Positions 1 to 6,959 of a stretch of DNA of 8,371 nt are shown here, one piece after another. The stretch lies in contig NZ_DJFS01000023.1 in assembly GCF_002432125.1 (NCBI RefSeq), forward strand, positions 1 to 8,371, read 5' to 3'. Below the pieces are notes generated by a model that searched no databases, was not told the origin of the DNA, and saw nothing but the letters and a program-made list of their open reading frames with translations. How positions within the stretch are numbered: the stretch's first letter is position 1; the number at the start of each line of letters is the position of its first letter. The translations under genes were made by a program, and so were the position numbers. The DNA is from Brevundimonas sp. UBA5866. Lineage in GTDB: Bacteria > Pseudomonadota > Alphaproteobacteria > Caulobacterales > Caulobacteraceae.

Positions 1-983
1 CGGGCACGCTCGGCGGCTGCGGCGGCGGCGCTCGCACGGCGGGTCGCTGCATCCTCGATCGCGGCTGCCTGCTGCGGTGTAGGAGCCGGAGCGGCATCCA
101 GCGCTGCAAGCGCAGGGGCATTCAGGGCCGAGGGATCAACCAGTTGGTTGAAATCCTGGAACAGCAGCACACGCACATAATCAATGGCTGCGCGCTCACT
201 GAACAGTTTGACGCGCCACGAGCCATCGACACCCTTGGCCACAATGCCGACCGGAAGACCGCGCGGGATACCGCCACCATCACCCGAGGTGATCACGCGG
301 TCACCTTCCTGCACCATGTTGATACCGCGCACATAGTCCAGACGGGGGTTGCGGCTGGCATCGCCCGTCAGAATGGCGCGGGCATCGGTGCGTTCGACCA
401 TGACCGGAATACGCGAGGCCACATCGGTCAGCAGGACCATGCGGCTGACAGGGCCGCTGACACCGCTGATACGGCCCACAAGCCCGTGCTCGCTCAGCAC
501 AGGATTGCCCGGACGCACACCGTCGCCCTGACCGATGTTCACAAGACGGGCGCGGGCGAACGGACCACGCGTGTCCGTGATCGCGCGTCCCGTAACCATC
601 GGGATCGGCGGGTCAGTGTGAATGCCCAGCATCTGTTCGTAGCGGGCGTTGATATTCTTGAGCGCGATGGCCTCGTCTCGCCAGTCGCGCAGTTCCAGCA
701 GTTCGGCACGCAGGCGGCGGTTTTCCGAAACCGCGAAGAAATAGCCGCGCACATATTCAAACGCATTGCCGGTCCAGCGGACGGGCGCCGACAAAGCCTC
801 TCCGACCGGCGCAGCCGCCGTCTCGACGCCTGCGCGCATATAGGACATCCGGGTGGGCGCGGCCTGACGCTGACCTCCGGCCAGCATGAAAATCGCGGCA
901 ATAATGCCCACGACAACAACCACCGCGGCGGCCCACGCCAGCGGTAGCTTGATGTTCTCGAATGGTCCGTCGCGAAACGCCAC
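1..983 (-). CDS. mreC: Rod shape-determining protein MreC, 3' end cut by window edge
   Basis: MreC is a bitopic inner-membrane protein whose periplasmic part links the MreB cytoskeleton to the elongation peptidoglycan synthases. About 327 codons are visible. I chose the GTG at 981-983 because AGGAAGG lies six bases upstream; there is no good ATG near this point. The translation shows a short cytoplasmic N-terminus, one hydrophobic segment at about residues 13-35 (LAWAAAVVVVGIIAAIFMLA), and a charged helical stretch at about 82-118 that fits the MreC dimerising coiled coil. The beta-rich MreC core follows at about 125-275, with typical pieces such as GLVGRIS, VLLTDVASRIPV, ITSGDGGGIPRGLPVGIV and VLLFQDF. 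The visible tail is rich in Ala, Pro and Gln, as in many alphaproteobacterial MreC proteins. It follows mreB on the same strand with a 110-bp gap, the usual mreBC order. The C-terminus and any mreD lie outside the window. Confidence 0.95.
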   Translation of the reverse strand, partial: MAFRDGPFENIKLPLAWAAAVVVVVGIIAAIFMLAGGQRQAAPTRMSYMRAGVETAAAPVGEALSAPVRWTGNAFEYVRGYFFAVSENRRLRAELLELRDWRDEAIALKNINARYEQMLGIHTDPPIPMVTGRAITDTRGPFARARLVNIGQGDGVRPGNPVLSEHGLVGRISGVSGPVSRMVLLTDVASRIPVMVERTDARAILTGDASRNPRLDYVRGINMVQEGDRVITSGDGGGIPRGLPVGIVAKGVDGSWRVKLFSERAAIDYVRVLLFQDFNQLVDPSALNAPALAALDAAPAPTPQQAAAIEDAATRRASAAAAAAERA

Positions 984-1041
984 GGCCAACCTTCCTGCTA
1001 AGGGTTCAGAATCGGCGCAAGCGCCGGGAGGGGGAGATAGA

Positions 1042-1074
1042 GTAAAGGCCGATTCTCACGAAATCGGCCTCTAC
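1042..1074 (-). terminator. Hairpin between mreB and mreC (attenuator, processing site or weak terminator)
   Basis: A perfect 9-bp inverted repeat, AGGCCGATT (1046-1054) with AATCGGCCT (1062-1070), encloses a 7-base loop. After one mismatch the arms gain three more pairs (GTA with TAC), making 13 stem positions. It starts 19 bases after the mreB stop codon on the minus strand. The following bases on the transcript read TTTACTCTATC, so the T-tract is poor. The hairpin is seen directly. A role as partial terminator or mRNA 3'-end stabiliser, lowering mreC expression relative to mreB, is inference. Confidence 0.45.
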
Positions 1075-1093
1075 ACCAGTGGATTGTCGAACC

Positions 1094-2134
1094 TTAGAGG
1101 GTCGAATCCAGAATACCCTTCATCCACGACGGATGTTCCAGCACCTTGCCGCAGCCGATGGCGACGCACGACAGCGGGTCATCGGCCACCTGCACCGGCA
1201 GACCGGTGTGATCGCGGATCTCGGCATCCAGACCGCGCAGCAGCGCACCGCCGCCGGTCAGCATGATGCCCTTGTCGGCGATGTCGGCAGCCAGTTCCGG
1301 CGGCGTGGCTTCCAGAGCGACCTTCACGGCCTCAACGATCTGCGAGACGGGTTCAGCCAGCGCCTCGGCGGCCTGACGCTCGCTCATCTTCACTTCGCGC
1401 GGCACGCCCTGCATCAGGTCGCGGCCCTTGACCTCGATCGACAGGCCTTCGCCGTCGGCAGGCGTACGGGCGGTGCCGATGTCCTTCTTGATGCGCTCTG
1501 CGGTCGTTTCACCGATCAGCAGGTTGTGGTTGCGGCGCATGTAGGCGATCAGCGCGTCGTCCATCATGTCACCGCCCACACGGACCGAGCGCGAATAGAC
1601 GATACCCGACAGCGACAGCACGGCCACTTCGGTCGTACCGCCACCGATATCGACAACCATCGAGCCGGTCGGCTCGTGGATCGGCAGTCCGGCACCGATG
1701 GCGGCGGCCATCGGCTCGTCGATCAGGCCGACGCGGCGCGCCGAGGCGTTCAGGCACGAGTCGTTGATGGCACGGCGTTCAACAGCCGTAGCGCCCGACG
1801 GCACGCACACGATCATCTTCGGATTCACGAAACCCTTGCGGTTGTGAACCTTGCGGATGAAGTGCTTGATCATTTCCTCGGCGACTTCGAAGTCGGCGAT
1901 AACACCATCGCGCATCGGGCGGATGGCTTCCATGTGGCCCGGAGTACGGCCCAGCATCTGTTTGGCCTCGAGGCCAACGGCGTGAACAATCTTGCGACCG
2001 CCAACGTTGCGCAGGGCAACCACGGACGGTTCGTTCAGAACGATCCCTTTGCCTCGCATGTAGATGAGGGTGTTAGCCGTACCCAGATCCATCGCGATGT
2101 CGTTGGAGATCATGCCGAAGAGGGGTGAGAACAT
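1094..2134 (-). CDS. mreB: Rod shape-determining actin homologue MreB
   Basis: MreB is the bacterial actin that polymerises on the inner face of the membrane and directs side-wall peptidoglycan synthesis. The 346 residues match the usual MreB length. The N-terminus (MFSPLFGMIS) is the short amphipathic membrane-binding start typical of Gram-negative MreB. The nucleotide-binding pieces are clear: phosphate-1 DLGTANTLIY at about 16-25, phosphate-2 VVDIGGGTTEVAVLS at about 160-174, and the adenosine motif MLTGGGALLRGL at about 291-302. Other conserved blocks are GRTPGHMEAIRPM, CVPSGATAVERRA and DEPMAAAIGAGLP. The ATG at 2134 gives the standard N-terminus although no strong Shine-Dalgarno precedes it. 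The gene heads the mreB-mreC transcript. The overall sequence closely resembles Caulobacterales MreB as I remember it. No key residue appears altered. Confidence 0.98.
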   Translation of the reverse strand: MFSPLFGMISNDIAMDLGTANTLIYMRGKGIVLNEPSVVALRNVGGRKIVHAVGLEAKQMLGRTPGHMEAIRPMRDGVIADFEVAEEMIKHFIRKVHNRKGFVNPKMIVCVPSGATAVERRAINDSCLNASARRVGLIDEPMAAAIGAGLPIHEPTGSMVVDIGGGTTEVAVLSLSGIVYSRSVRVGGDMMDDALIAYMRRNHNLLIGETTAERIKKDIGTARTPADGEGLSIEVKGRDLMQGVPREVKMSERQAAEALAEPVSQIVEAVKVALEATPPELAADIADKGIMLTGGGALLRGLDAEIRDHTGLPVQVADDPLSCVAIGCGKVLEHPSWMKGILDSTL

Positions 2135-2408
2135 GCGTCGGTTACCGCTATGTATGTTTTGGGCCTGTTAGGGCACTGAAAGATTTCGTCTGCAACGGCA
2201 ACGCCCCCGCCCCCACACCACAAGAGTGTGCTGGCCCATCTGATCGTCCTTGCCAAGCCGACTGAGTTTTCGGTTTGCCCTTATGATGCGATGAATGCAA
2301 GCGCCTATGCGCCCTCATCAACCGCTTGTGCAGGCAGAGCCATAAATCTGGCAGGAAGATGGTGATTTCAAAACCCTTTCCGACAATCGCGCAGGAATAA
2401 ACATGGCC
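2135..2408. other. Intergenic region upstream of mreB
   Basis: This 274-bp gap separates the mreB start from the end of the VTT-family gene; both genes are on the minus strand. I see no convincing ORF. It holds the candidate mreB promoter near 2167-2195. Two C5 runs at about 2203-2214 read as GGGGGCGGGGG on the mreB coding strand. An 8-bp hairpin with one G-T pair also lies here: CAAGCCGA at 2254-2261 and TCGGTTTG at 2270-2277, with an 8-base loop. None has an evident function beyond possible regulation of mreB. No clear intrinsic terminator for the VTT gene is visible. Confidence 0.5.
2167..2195 (-). promoter_or_regulatory. Candidate housekeeping promoter of mreB
   Basis: On the minus strand TTGCAGA (2189-2195) is followed by 14 bases and then GCCCTAAC (2167-2174). 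The known Caulobacter housekeeping form is about TTGaCgS, 10-14 bases, GCTAnAWC. The -35 element and spacing fit, and the -10 element matches at about five of seven informative positions. Transcription would start roughly 20-25 bases before the mreB ATG. The match is only moderate, so this is a suggestion. Confidence 0.3.
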
Positions 2409-3122
2409 TCAATCCTGCGGAAGACGAAGGCGGCTTTGAATCCAGCGTTTGGTCACCAGCATGATCAGCAGCCAAACAAGCGCGATACCGGCCAGAATCG
2501 CCGACGACCAAATCCCGTCCCCCTTTACCGCCGTAACGAACGAGCCCCCGAAAAAGGCGATCACCGCTGTCTTGGGCAGACTGCCAAGGGCGCAGCCCGC
2601 CAGATAACCCCAAAAATTGGCACGGACCGCACCGAATGCCGCATTCACCACGACAAAGGGGGCCGAGGGCACATTGCGGATGACGAAACTGGCCGCAAAC
2701 GCATTCTGGCCGATAAAAGCCCGGACGCGCTCGAACCCTGTATTACCGAAACGGTCCAGCCACCGCGCGGCAGGCCCGCGCCCAAGCCAGTATGTGACCC
2801 CTGCCGAGACGATGGTCGCCACCCAGCTATAGGCAAAGCCATGCCAGGGGCCGAAAACCAGGACGCAAATGCCGATCAGAAGAAACTGCGGTGCGCCAGC
2901 CAGCGCCGCGGCCGTGAAGAGAATCGACGCGACAACCGCGCCCCAAGGCCCCGCCCGGTAGCCCGCCAGCCATCGCGCAACGTCATCCTGGCTCTCGACG
3001 AAATGCTGCTTTCCCACGGCAAACAGCACGGTGGTGCCGAGCAGAACCATCAACCCCGCCACAATAGCGGGCCAACGCCGCGCAAGGGCCTCAATAAATC
3101 GTGCGCCGGAGGTATTCTGCAA
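2409..3122 (-). CDS. VTT-domain (TVP38/TMEM64, DedA-like) inner-membrane protein
   Basis: This is a 237-residue multi-pass membrane protein of the VTT / SNARE-associated Golgi superfamily, known in bacteria as DedA or YdjX/YdjZ-type proteins. Some members act as lipid scramblases or carrier-lipid flippases; the substrate here is unknown. Hydrophobic segments occur at about residues 19-36, 60-92, 97-113, 153-165, 172-192 and 206-223. The family motif is clear at about 146-182: FVIRNVPSAPFVVVN, then AAFG, then FWGYLAGCALGSLPK, giving the R-x-x-P-x-x-P and N-x-x-x-G pattern. The start is a TTG at 3120-3122; an in-frame TAG sits seven codons upstream (3141-3143), and a CTG lies between. The first internal ATG, near residue 25, would cut the first membrane segment, so TTG is preferred. 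No operon partner is certain. Confidence 0.85.
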   Translation of the reverse strand: MQNTSGARFIEALARRWPAIVAGLMVLLGTTVLFAVGKQHFVESQDDVARWLAGYRAGPWGAVVASILFTAAALAGAPQFLLIGICVLVFGPWHGFAYSWVATIVSAGVTYWLGRGPAARWLDRFGNTGFERVRAFIGQNAFAASFVIRNVPSAPFVVVNAAFGAVRANFWGYLAGCALGSLPKTAVIAFFGGSFVTAVKGDGIWSSAILAGIALVWLLIMLVTKRWIQSRLRLPQD

Positions 3123-3500
3123 AGGTCTCAGTTCTCGTCCCTAGCGTCGGATAACGTCCGGTTTTCCAGCGTCCAGATGTTCATCGATGGGTCCCACGCC
3201 TGCTTCCGGGTGTATGCCAGCGTCTTAGCACTGATTTGAATGACGTCTGCGACAAACGACCCGCAGTCGGAAATAGGTCAGCCTGTCCGCCAGATACCCG
3301 GCTGGCCAACGTACAACCTGCGCCTTGCTGCCCTTCATGGCGATAATCTGCATCACCGAATTGGTCGTCTGTCGCATAAATCGCTCTCTAAGGAGGGAAA
3401 AATGCCGTGTTCGACGCACAAAGATTGTGCAAGCGGGCAGCAATGGGTAACTACCCTCGCCTCCCCGGCGCATTCGTCAATTTGTTCAGACGGGATCACT
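3123..3500. other. 378-bp stretch without a confident gene
   Basis: This gap lies between the minus-strand VTT gene and the plus-strand aminotransferase. On the minus strand there is an ORF from ATG 3377 to TAA 3225-3227 (50 residues). A second frame, open from 3277 to TGA 3128-3130 (49 residues), has no good start. The second frame ends five bases before the VTT TTG start and reads like protein (ISAKTLAYTRKQAWDPSMN). Together they might be a frameshifted small gene, or chance. On the plus strand AGGAGGG (3391-3397) stands four bases before ATG 3402, in frame with the aminotransferase. A weak promoter-like pair, TTGTGC (3425-3430) and TAACTA (3448-3453) with a 17-base spacer, could start transcription downstream of that ATG. 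I recognise no RNA gene or repeat here. Confidence 0.4.
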
Positions 3501-4706
3501 ATGTCCAGCCTACAGTCGTCCGCCCTCGCCCGCGTCAAGCCTTCGGCCACCCTGGCCGTGACCGCCCGTGCGCGCGAACTCAAACGCGAAGGCCGCGACG
3601 TGATCGGCCTGGGCGCAGGCGAACCGGACTTCGACACGCCGGACAACATCAAACAGGCCGCCATCGACGCCATTTCGCGCGGTGAGACAAAATACACCGA
3701 CGCCGACGGCATGCCCGAACTGAAGGCCGCCATCGTGGCCAAATTCGCCCGCGAGAACGGCCTGAAGTACGAAACCAACCAGATCCACGTCGCCCCGGGC
3801 GGCAAGCCGGTGATCTACAACGCCTTCCTCGCCACCCTGAACCCCGGTGACGAGGTGATCGTGCCGGCACCGTACTGGGTGTCCTATCCGGACATGGTGC
3901 TGCTGGCCGGTGGCGAGCCGGTGACGGTTGTCGGCGAGGAAGCCGACGGTTTCAAGCTGCGTCCCGAGGTGCTGGAATCCGCCATCACCCCCAAGACCCG
4001 CTGGATCATCCTGAACAGCCCGTCGAACCCGACCGGTGCCGCCTATACCCGCGCCGAGCTGGAAGCGCTGGCCGACGTGCTGCGCAAGCACCCGCACGTT
4101 TGGGTGCTGACCGACGACATGTACGAGCACCTGACCTATGACGGGTTCGAATACACCACCATCGCCCAGGTCGCGCCGGACCTTTACGACCGCACCTTGA
4201 CCGTCAATGGCGTATCGAAGGCCTATTCGATGACCGGCTGGCGCATCGGTTACGCCGGTGGCCCCAAGCCGCTGATCGACCTGATGCGCAAGGTGGCCAG
4301 CCAGACGACGTCGAACCCGACCTCGATCTCGCAGTGGGCCGCCGTCGAGGCCCTGAACGGCACGCAGGATTTCCTCGCGCCCCGCGCCGCCGCCTTCAAA
4401 CAGCGCCGCGATCTGGTGGTGAAGATGCTGAATGACGCCGAAGGCATCACCTGCGCGACGCCCGAAGGCGCCTTCTACGTCTATCCGTCCTGCGCGGGCC
4501 TGATCGGCAAGACCACGCCTTCGGGCGTCGTCATCGAGAACGACGAAGTGTTCACCACCGAACTGCTGAATGCCGAAGGCGTCGCGGTTGTCCAGGGCTC
4601 GGCCTTCGGCCTGTCGCCATACTTCCGCATCTCCTATGCGACCTCGGACGCCGTTCTGACCGAAGCCTGCACCCGCATCCAGAAGTTCTGCGCCTCGCTG
4701 AAGTAA
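3501..4706 (+). CDS. aatA: Class I-beta aspartate (possibly also prephenate) aminotransferase
   Basis: This PLP enzyme transfers the amino group between aspartate and 2-oxoglutarate in the cytosol. Many alphaproteobacterial members also aminate prephenate to arogenate, supplying Phe and Tyr. The 401 residues match the I-beta family. Visible motifs are GLGAGEPDFDTP (36-47), APGGKPVIYN (98-107), SPSNPTG (173-179), TDDMYEHL (204-211), the PLP-lysine block VSKAYSMTGWRIGYAGG (Lys240, Arg248), and Arg376 in SPYFRISYA for the substrate carboxylate. Lys13 in RVKPSAT aligns with a basic residue that has been linked to prephenate use in this class, so dual activity is plausible but inferred. I chose ATG 3501 because the protein then begins as homologues do (SALARVKPSAT), although its Shine-Dalgarno is weak. 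The frame stays open upstream, and ATG 3402 behind AGGAGGG would add 33 residues. A strong terminator follows the stop. Confidence 0.94.
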   Translation: MSSLQSSALARVKPSATLAVTARARELKREGRDVIGLGAGEPDFDTPDNIKQAAIDAISRGETKYTDADGMPELKAAIVAKFARENGLKYETNQIHVAPGGKPVIYNAFLATLNPGDEVIVPAPYWVSYPDMVLLAGGEPVTVVGEEADGFKLRPEVLESAITPKTRWIILNSPSNPTGAAYTRAELEALADVLRKHPHVWVLTDDMYEHLTYDGFEYTTIAQVAPDLYDRTLTVNGVSKAYSMTGWRIGYAGGPKPLIDLMRKVASQTTSNPTSISQWAAVEALNGTQDFLAPRAAAFKQRRDLVVKMLNDAEGITCATPEGAFYVYPSCAGLIGKTTPSGVVIENDEVFTTELLNAEGVAVVQGSAFGLSPYFRISYATSDAVLTEACTRIQKFCASLK

Positions 4707-4730
4707 GCACCAGGCCGCAGGCAGGGATCA

Positions 4731-4760
4731 AAGGGCACCGGGTCATCCGGTGCCCTTTTT
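4731..4760 (+). terminator. Intrinsic terminator of the aminotransferase gene
   Basis: A perfect 9-bp stem, GGGCACCGG (4733-4741) with CCGGTGCCC (4747-4755), has a 5-base GTCAT loop and is followed by TTTTT (4756-4760). It begins about 25 bases after the aminotransferase stop. The bases before the stem are A-rich (4730-4732), so the stem can extend into the T-run and may partly work on the other strand too. Confidence 0.9.
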
Positions 4761-4777
4761 CATAGGCAACCGCCGAC

Positions 4778-4806
4778 AAAAACCCCGCCGACCCTGGTCA
4801 GCGGGG
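4778..4806 (-). terminator. Intrinsic terminator of the polyprenyl synthase gene
   Basis: On the minus strand GCCCCGC pairs with GCGGGG and runs into a T-tract. On the plus strand this is CCCCGC (4783-4788) with GCGGGG (4801-4806), preceded by AAAAA (4778-4782). The interior GACC/GGTC bases can also pair across a C-A mismatch. It lies about 27 bases past the TAA of the minus-strand gene. Confidence 0.8.
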
Positions 4807-4832
4807 CTTTGTCCTGATTAGAACGAAGTCCG

Positions 4833-5864
4833 TTACGCGCCGCGGCTGACCGCGAAGTCGGCGACATCTTCCAGAGCCTTGCGCCACGGCGTTTCCGGCA
4901 GGATCGACAGGGCAGCCTTGGCCTGGTCCGCATATTCATAGGCACGGTCCAGCGTGCCGGTGATAGCCCCGCATTCACGCATCAGCTTCAGCGCGGTTTC
5001 GAAATCGCCTTCGACGCGTTCGCCCTTGTCCACGGTGCGGGTCCAGAACTCGCCATGCGTATCCTTGGTGCGTTCGATCGCCAGCAGCAGAGGCAGGGTC
5101 ACCTTGCCTTCGTTGAAGTCGTCACCGGCGTTCTTGCCCAGCGCTTCCGAAGTCGCGCCATAGTCCAGCGCGTCATCGGCCAGCTGGAAGGCGATACCCA
5201 GCGCCATACCGTAATCGCGCATGGCCTTCACTCGCTCTGCCGATACACCGACGCCCAGCGCGCCCGTCTCGGCGGCGGCGGCGAACAGTTCCGCCGTCTT
5301 GGCGCGGATGATCTGGAGATAGGTGTTCTCGTCCAGATTGACGTCGTGCGAGCGGGTCAGTTGCAGGACCTCGCCCTCGGCGATCACCGACGACGCCGTG
5401 GCCAGAACACCCAGCGCCTTGATGGAATCGGTTTCCACCATCAGCTCGAAGGCGCGCGCGAACAGGAAGTCACCGACCAGCACCGACGATGCCGAGCCCC
5501 AGATCAGGTGCGCGGCCACCTTGCCACGGCGCATTTCCGAGCCATCGACGATGTCGTCGTGCAGAAGGGTGGCGGTGTGGATGAACTCTACCGAGGCGGC
5601 CAGTTTGCGGGCGGCGGCAATGTCACCCTCGCCGCCCACGGCGCGGGCCGACGCCACCGTCAGCAGCGGACGCAGACGCTTGCCGCCCGCTGAAATCAGG
5701 TGCTCGGCCAGAAGGGGAATCACCGGCACATCCGACTGCATGCGGTCGATGATCAGGGCATCGACAGCCGCCATGTCCTCCTTCGCCAGAGCGACAAGGG
5801 CGTTCACATCCCCTTTCGAACGGGGGGTGGTGGCGATTGCAGCGTCCACAACAGTCTCTTTCAT
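4833..5864 (-). CDS. ispB: Long-chain all-trans polyprenyl diphosphate synthase (octa-/decaprenyl type)
   Basis: This enzyme extends farnesyl diphosphate with isopentenyl diphosphate to make the long side chain of ubiquinone. The 343 residues fit the family. Motifs are GGKRLRPLL (60-68), the first aspartate-rich motif LLHDDIVDGSEMRRGK (100-115, Asp103, Asp104 and Asp107), VLVGDFLFARAFEL (128-141), EGEVLQL, RAKTAELF, and the second aspartate-rich motif FQLADDALDY (226-235), then GKNAGDDFNEGKVTLP. Product length cannot be read from the sequence; C50 would be expected if this is a Caulobacterales strain with Q-10. ATG 5864 was chosen because it gives the family-like N-terminus. A GTG at 5924 would add 20 unlikely residues and touch the divergent gene. 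The divergent TrmN6-like gene starts 61 bp away, a neighbourhood common in alphaproteobacteria. Confidence 0.93.
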   Translation of the reverse strand: MKETVVDAAIATTPRSKGDVNALVALAKEDMAAVDALIIDRMQSDVPVIPLLAEHLISAGGKRLRPLLTVASARAVGGEGDIAAARKLAASVEFIHTATLLHDDIVDGSEMRRGKVAAHLIWGSASSVLVGDFLFARAFELMVETDSIKALGVLATASSVIAEGEVLQLTRSHDVNLDENTYLQIIRAKTAELFAAAAETGALGVGVSAERVKAMRDYGMALGIAFQLADDALDYGATSEALGKNAGDDFNEGKVTLPLLLAIERTKDTHGEFWTRTVDKGERVEGDFETALKLMRECGAITGTLDRAYEYADQAKAALSILPETPWRKALEDVADFAVSRGA

Positions 5865-5925
5865 CACAAAATCATGCCGCGCCGACTTGCCCCGACGCGA
5901 TGCGGCGCACAATGGTGGCCGCACT

Positions 5926-6696
5926 ATGCAGGGTCAAGCCGAAGACGACATCCAAAACGCCCGCGATACGACGGAAACCCATCTTCTGGGTGGCCGTGTG
6001 TCTTTGCGCCAACCGGCCAAGGGCTATCGCGCGGGGATGGACGCCGCATTGCTGGCCGCAACCGTGGCTCCCAAGGCTGGCGAGCGCATCATCGAAGCGG
6101 GCTGTGGCGCGGGTGCCGTTCTCATGCAGATCGCCCTGCGCCATCCGCAGGTCAGCGTAACGGGACTGGAACGCGATCCGTTCGCCTATGAGCTGGCCGT
6201 GCATAACGCACAGGCCAATGATGTGGTCGACCGCGCCCATATCATCCACGGCGATGTTGCTAACCGCTTCAAGGCGCTGGACCTTCCGACGTTCGACTGG
6301 GCCGTCAGCAACCCACCCTATTTCGATGACCCGAACACCATCCGCGCCCCCGCAGAGGAACGGCGCGGTGCATGGATCGCCGATCACGGCCTGAAGGCGT
6401 GGACCGAGTTTCTGGTGAAATCCGTGCGCGAGGGCGGAAAAATCGTCATCGTCCACCGCGCCGACCGACTGGCCGACATCCTGTCGCTGCTGGCCCCCAA
6501 GGCAGGCTCATTCGCCATCCGCCCCGTCCATTCCTTTGCCGACGAACCGGCCAAGCGCGTGTTGGTCCAAGCCACCAAGACGGGCAAGGCGCCGTTGCGC
6601 CTGCTGCCGCCTCTTGTCCTTCATCCTCGCACCGGCCCCAAACACACGCCCGAGGCCGAAGCCATCCTGCGCGGCGAAGCGGACCTGACTTTTTAG
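5926..6696 (+). CDS. TrmN6-like SAM-dependent tRNA/RNA N6-adenine methyltransferase (COG4123 type)
   Basis: The 256-residue protein is a Rossmann-fold methyltransferase related to E. coli TrmN6 (YfiC), which methylates A37 of tRNA1(Val). Visible motifs are RQPAKGYRAGMDAALLAA (28-45), typical of this group; the SAM-binding motif IIEAGCGAGAVLMQIALR (55-72); the acidic end of strand 2 in VTGLERDPFAYELA; and the N6-adenine catalytic NPPY (129-132) in AVSNPPYFDD. The C-terminal half has the usual GGKIVIVHRADRL block. The ATG lies about eight bases after a GGTGG that may act as ribosome binding site. It is divergent from ispB; the 61-bp gap must hold both promoters, though I cannot point to a strong one. 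It ends 14 bp from a convergent small gene with no terminator between. The tRNA1(Val) specificity is inferred from family only. Confidence 0.87.
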   Translation: MQGQAEDDIQNARDTTETHLLGGRVSLRQPAKGYRAGMDAALLAATVAPKAGERIIEAGCGAGAVLMQIALRHPQVSVTGLERDPFAYELAVHNAQANDVVDRAHIIHGDVANRFKALDLPTFDWAVSNPPYFDDPNTIRAPAEERRGAWIADHGLKAWTEFLVKSVREGGKIVIVHRADRLADILSLLAPKAGSFAIRPVHSFADEPAKRVLVQATKTGKAPLRLLPPLVLHPRTGPKHTPEAEAILRGEADLTF

Positions 6697-6710
6697 CTCG
6701 CTATTGCCCT

Positions 6711-6959
6711 TTACATACGGGCCAAATTCACGACGTTTCCTATATCAGATAAGAGATTTGCAAAATCAGCATCAGAAAGGCTTCTACGCAAATAGAGCGC
6801 AAAGTTCCCTAGGCGATCTTTTCCGCCAGCAAATTCGGGTGCAGCCAATTCGTCGGTAAGAAAAATCTGCACGAACTGAGGCTGTTCGTCCTCGACATAG
6901 CTAAACTGCGCTTCATTATCACGGCGCAGTTTCAATATCGTCGCTTGAATACTTGTCAC
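6711..6959 (-). CDS. Unrecognised 82-residue AT-rich small protein
   Basis: I do not recognise this protein. It is acidic to neutral with no signal peptide or membrane segment. It begins MTSIQATILKLRRDNEAQF, has a hydrophobic strand-like patch FVQIFLTDEL at about 29-38, and ends with a helical stretch LSDADFANLLSDIGNVVNLA. The start is GTG at 6957-6959, with AAAGAG five bases upstream. By hand count the ORF is 113 of 249 bases G or C, about 45%, well below the GC-rich genes on both sides. With the AT-rich upstream gap this suggests recent acquisition. It is convergent with the TrmN6-like gene (14 bp apart) and divergent from the oxygenase-like gene. The protein-like composition, ribosome binding site and candidate promoter favour a real gene, but no homologue is known to me. 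Confidence 0.6.
   Translation of the reverse strand: MTSIQATILKLRRDNEAQFSYVEDEQPQFVQIFLTDELAAPEFAGGKDRLGNFALYLRRSLSDADFANLLSDIGNVVNLARM

Noticed and set aside
144..947. Plus-strand ORF of about 267 codons opposite mreC
   Set aside because: Its composition is typical of antisense shadow frames (His, Arg, Thr and Ala rich), and the minus strand clearly encodes MreC from a GTG start.
1013..1026. Small hairpin CGGCG-CAAG-CGCCG upstream of mreC
   Set aside because: A 5-bp GC-rich stem is common by chance in GC-rich DNA, and no T-tract or other element follows.
1079..2128. Long plus-strand ORF of about 349 codons opposite mreB
   Set aside because: It is a mirror of the GC-rich mreB coding frame, is rich in His, Arg, Gln and Asp as such shadows are, and has no family motif. 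MreB on the other strand is certain.
2403..3239. Plus-strand ORF of about 278 codons opposite the VTT gene
   Set aside because: It shows no domain and has a shadow-like composition, while the opposite strand has a clear VTT motif and membrane segments.
5865..5924. Alternative GTG start at 5924 for the polyprenyl synthase
   Set aside because: It would add 20 Arg/Cys-rich residues unlike the family N-terminus and abut the divergent methyltransferase start.
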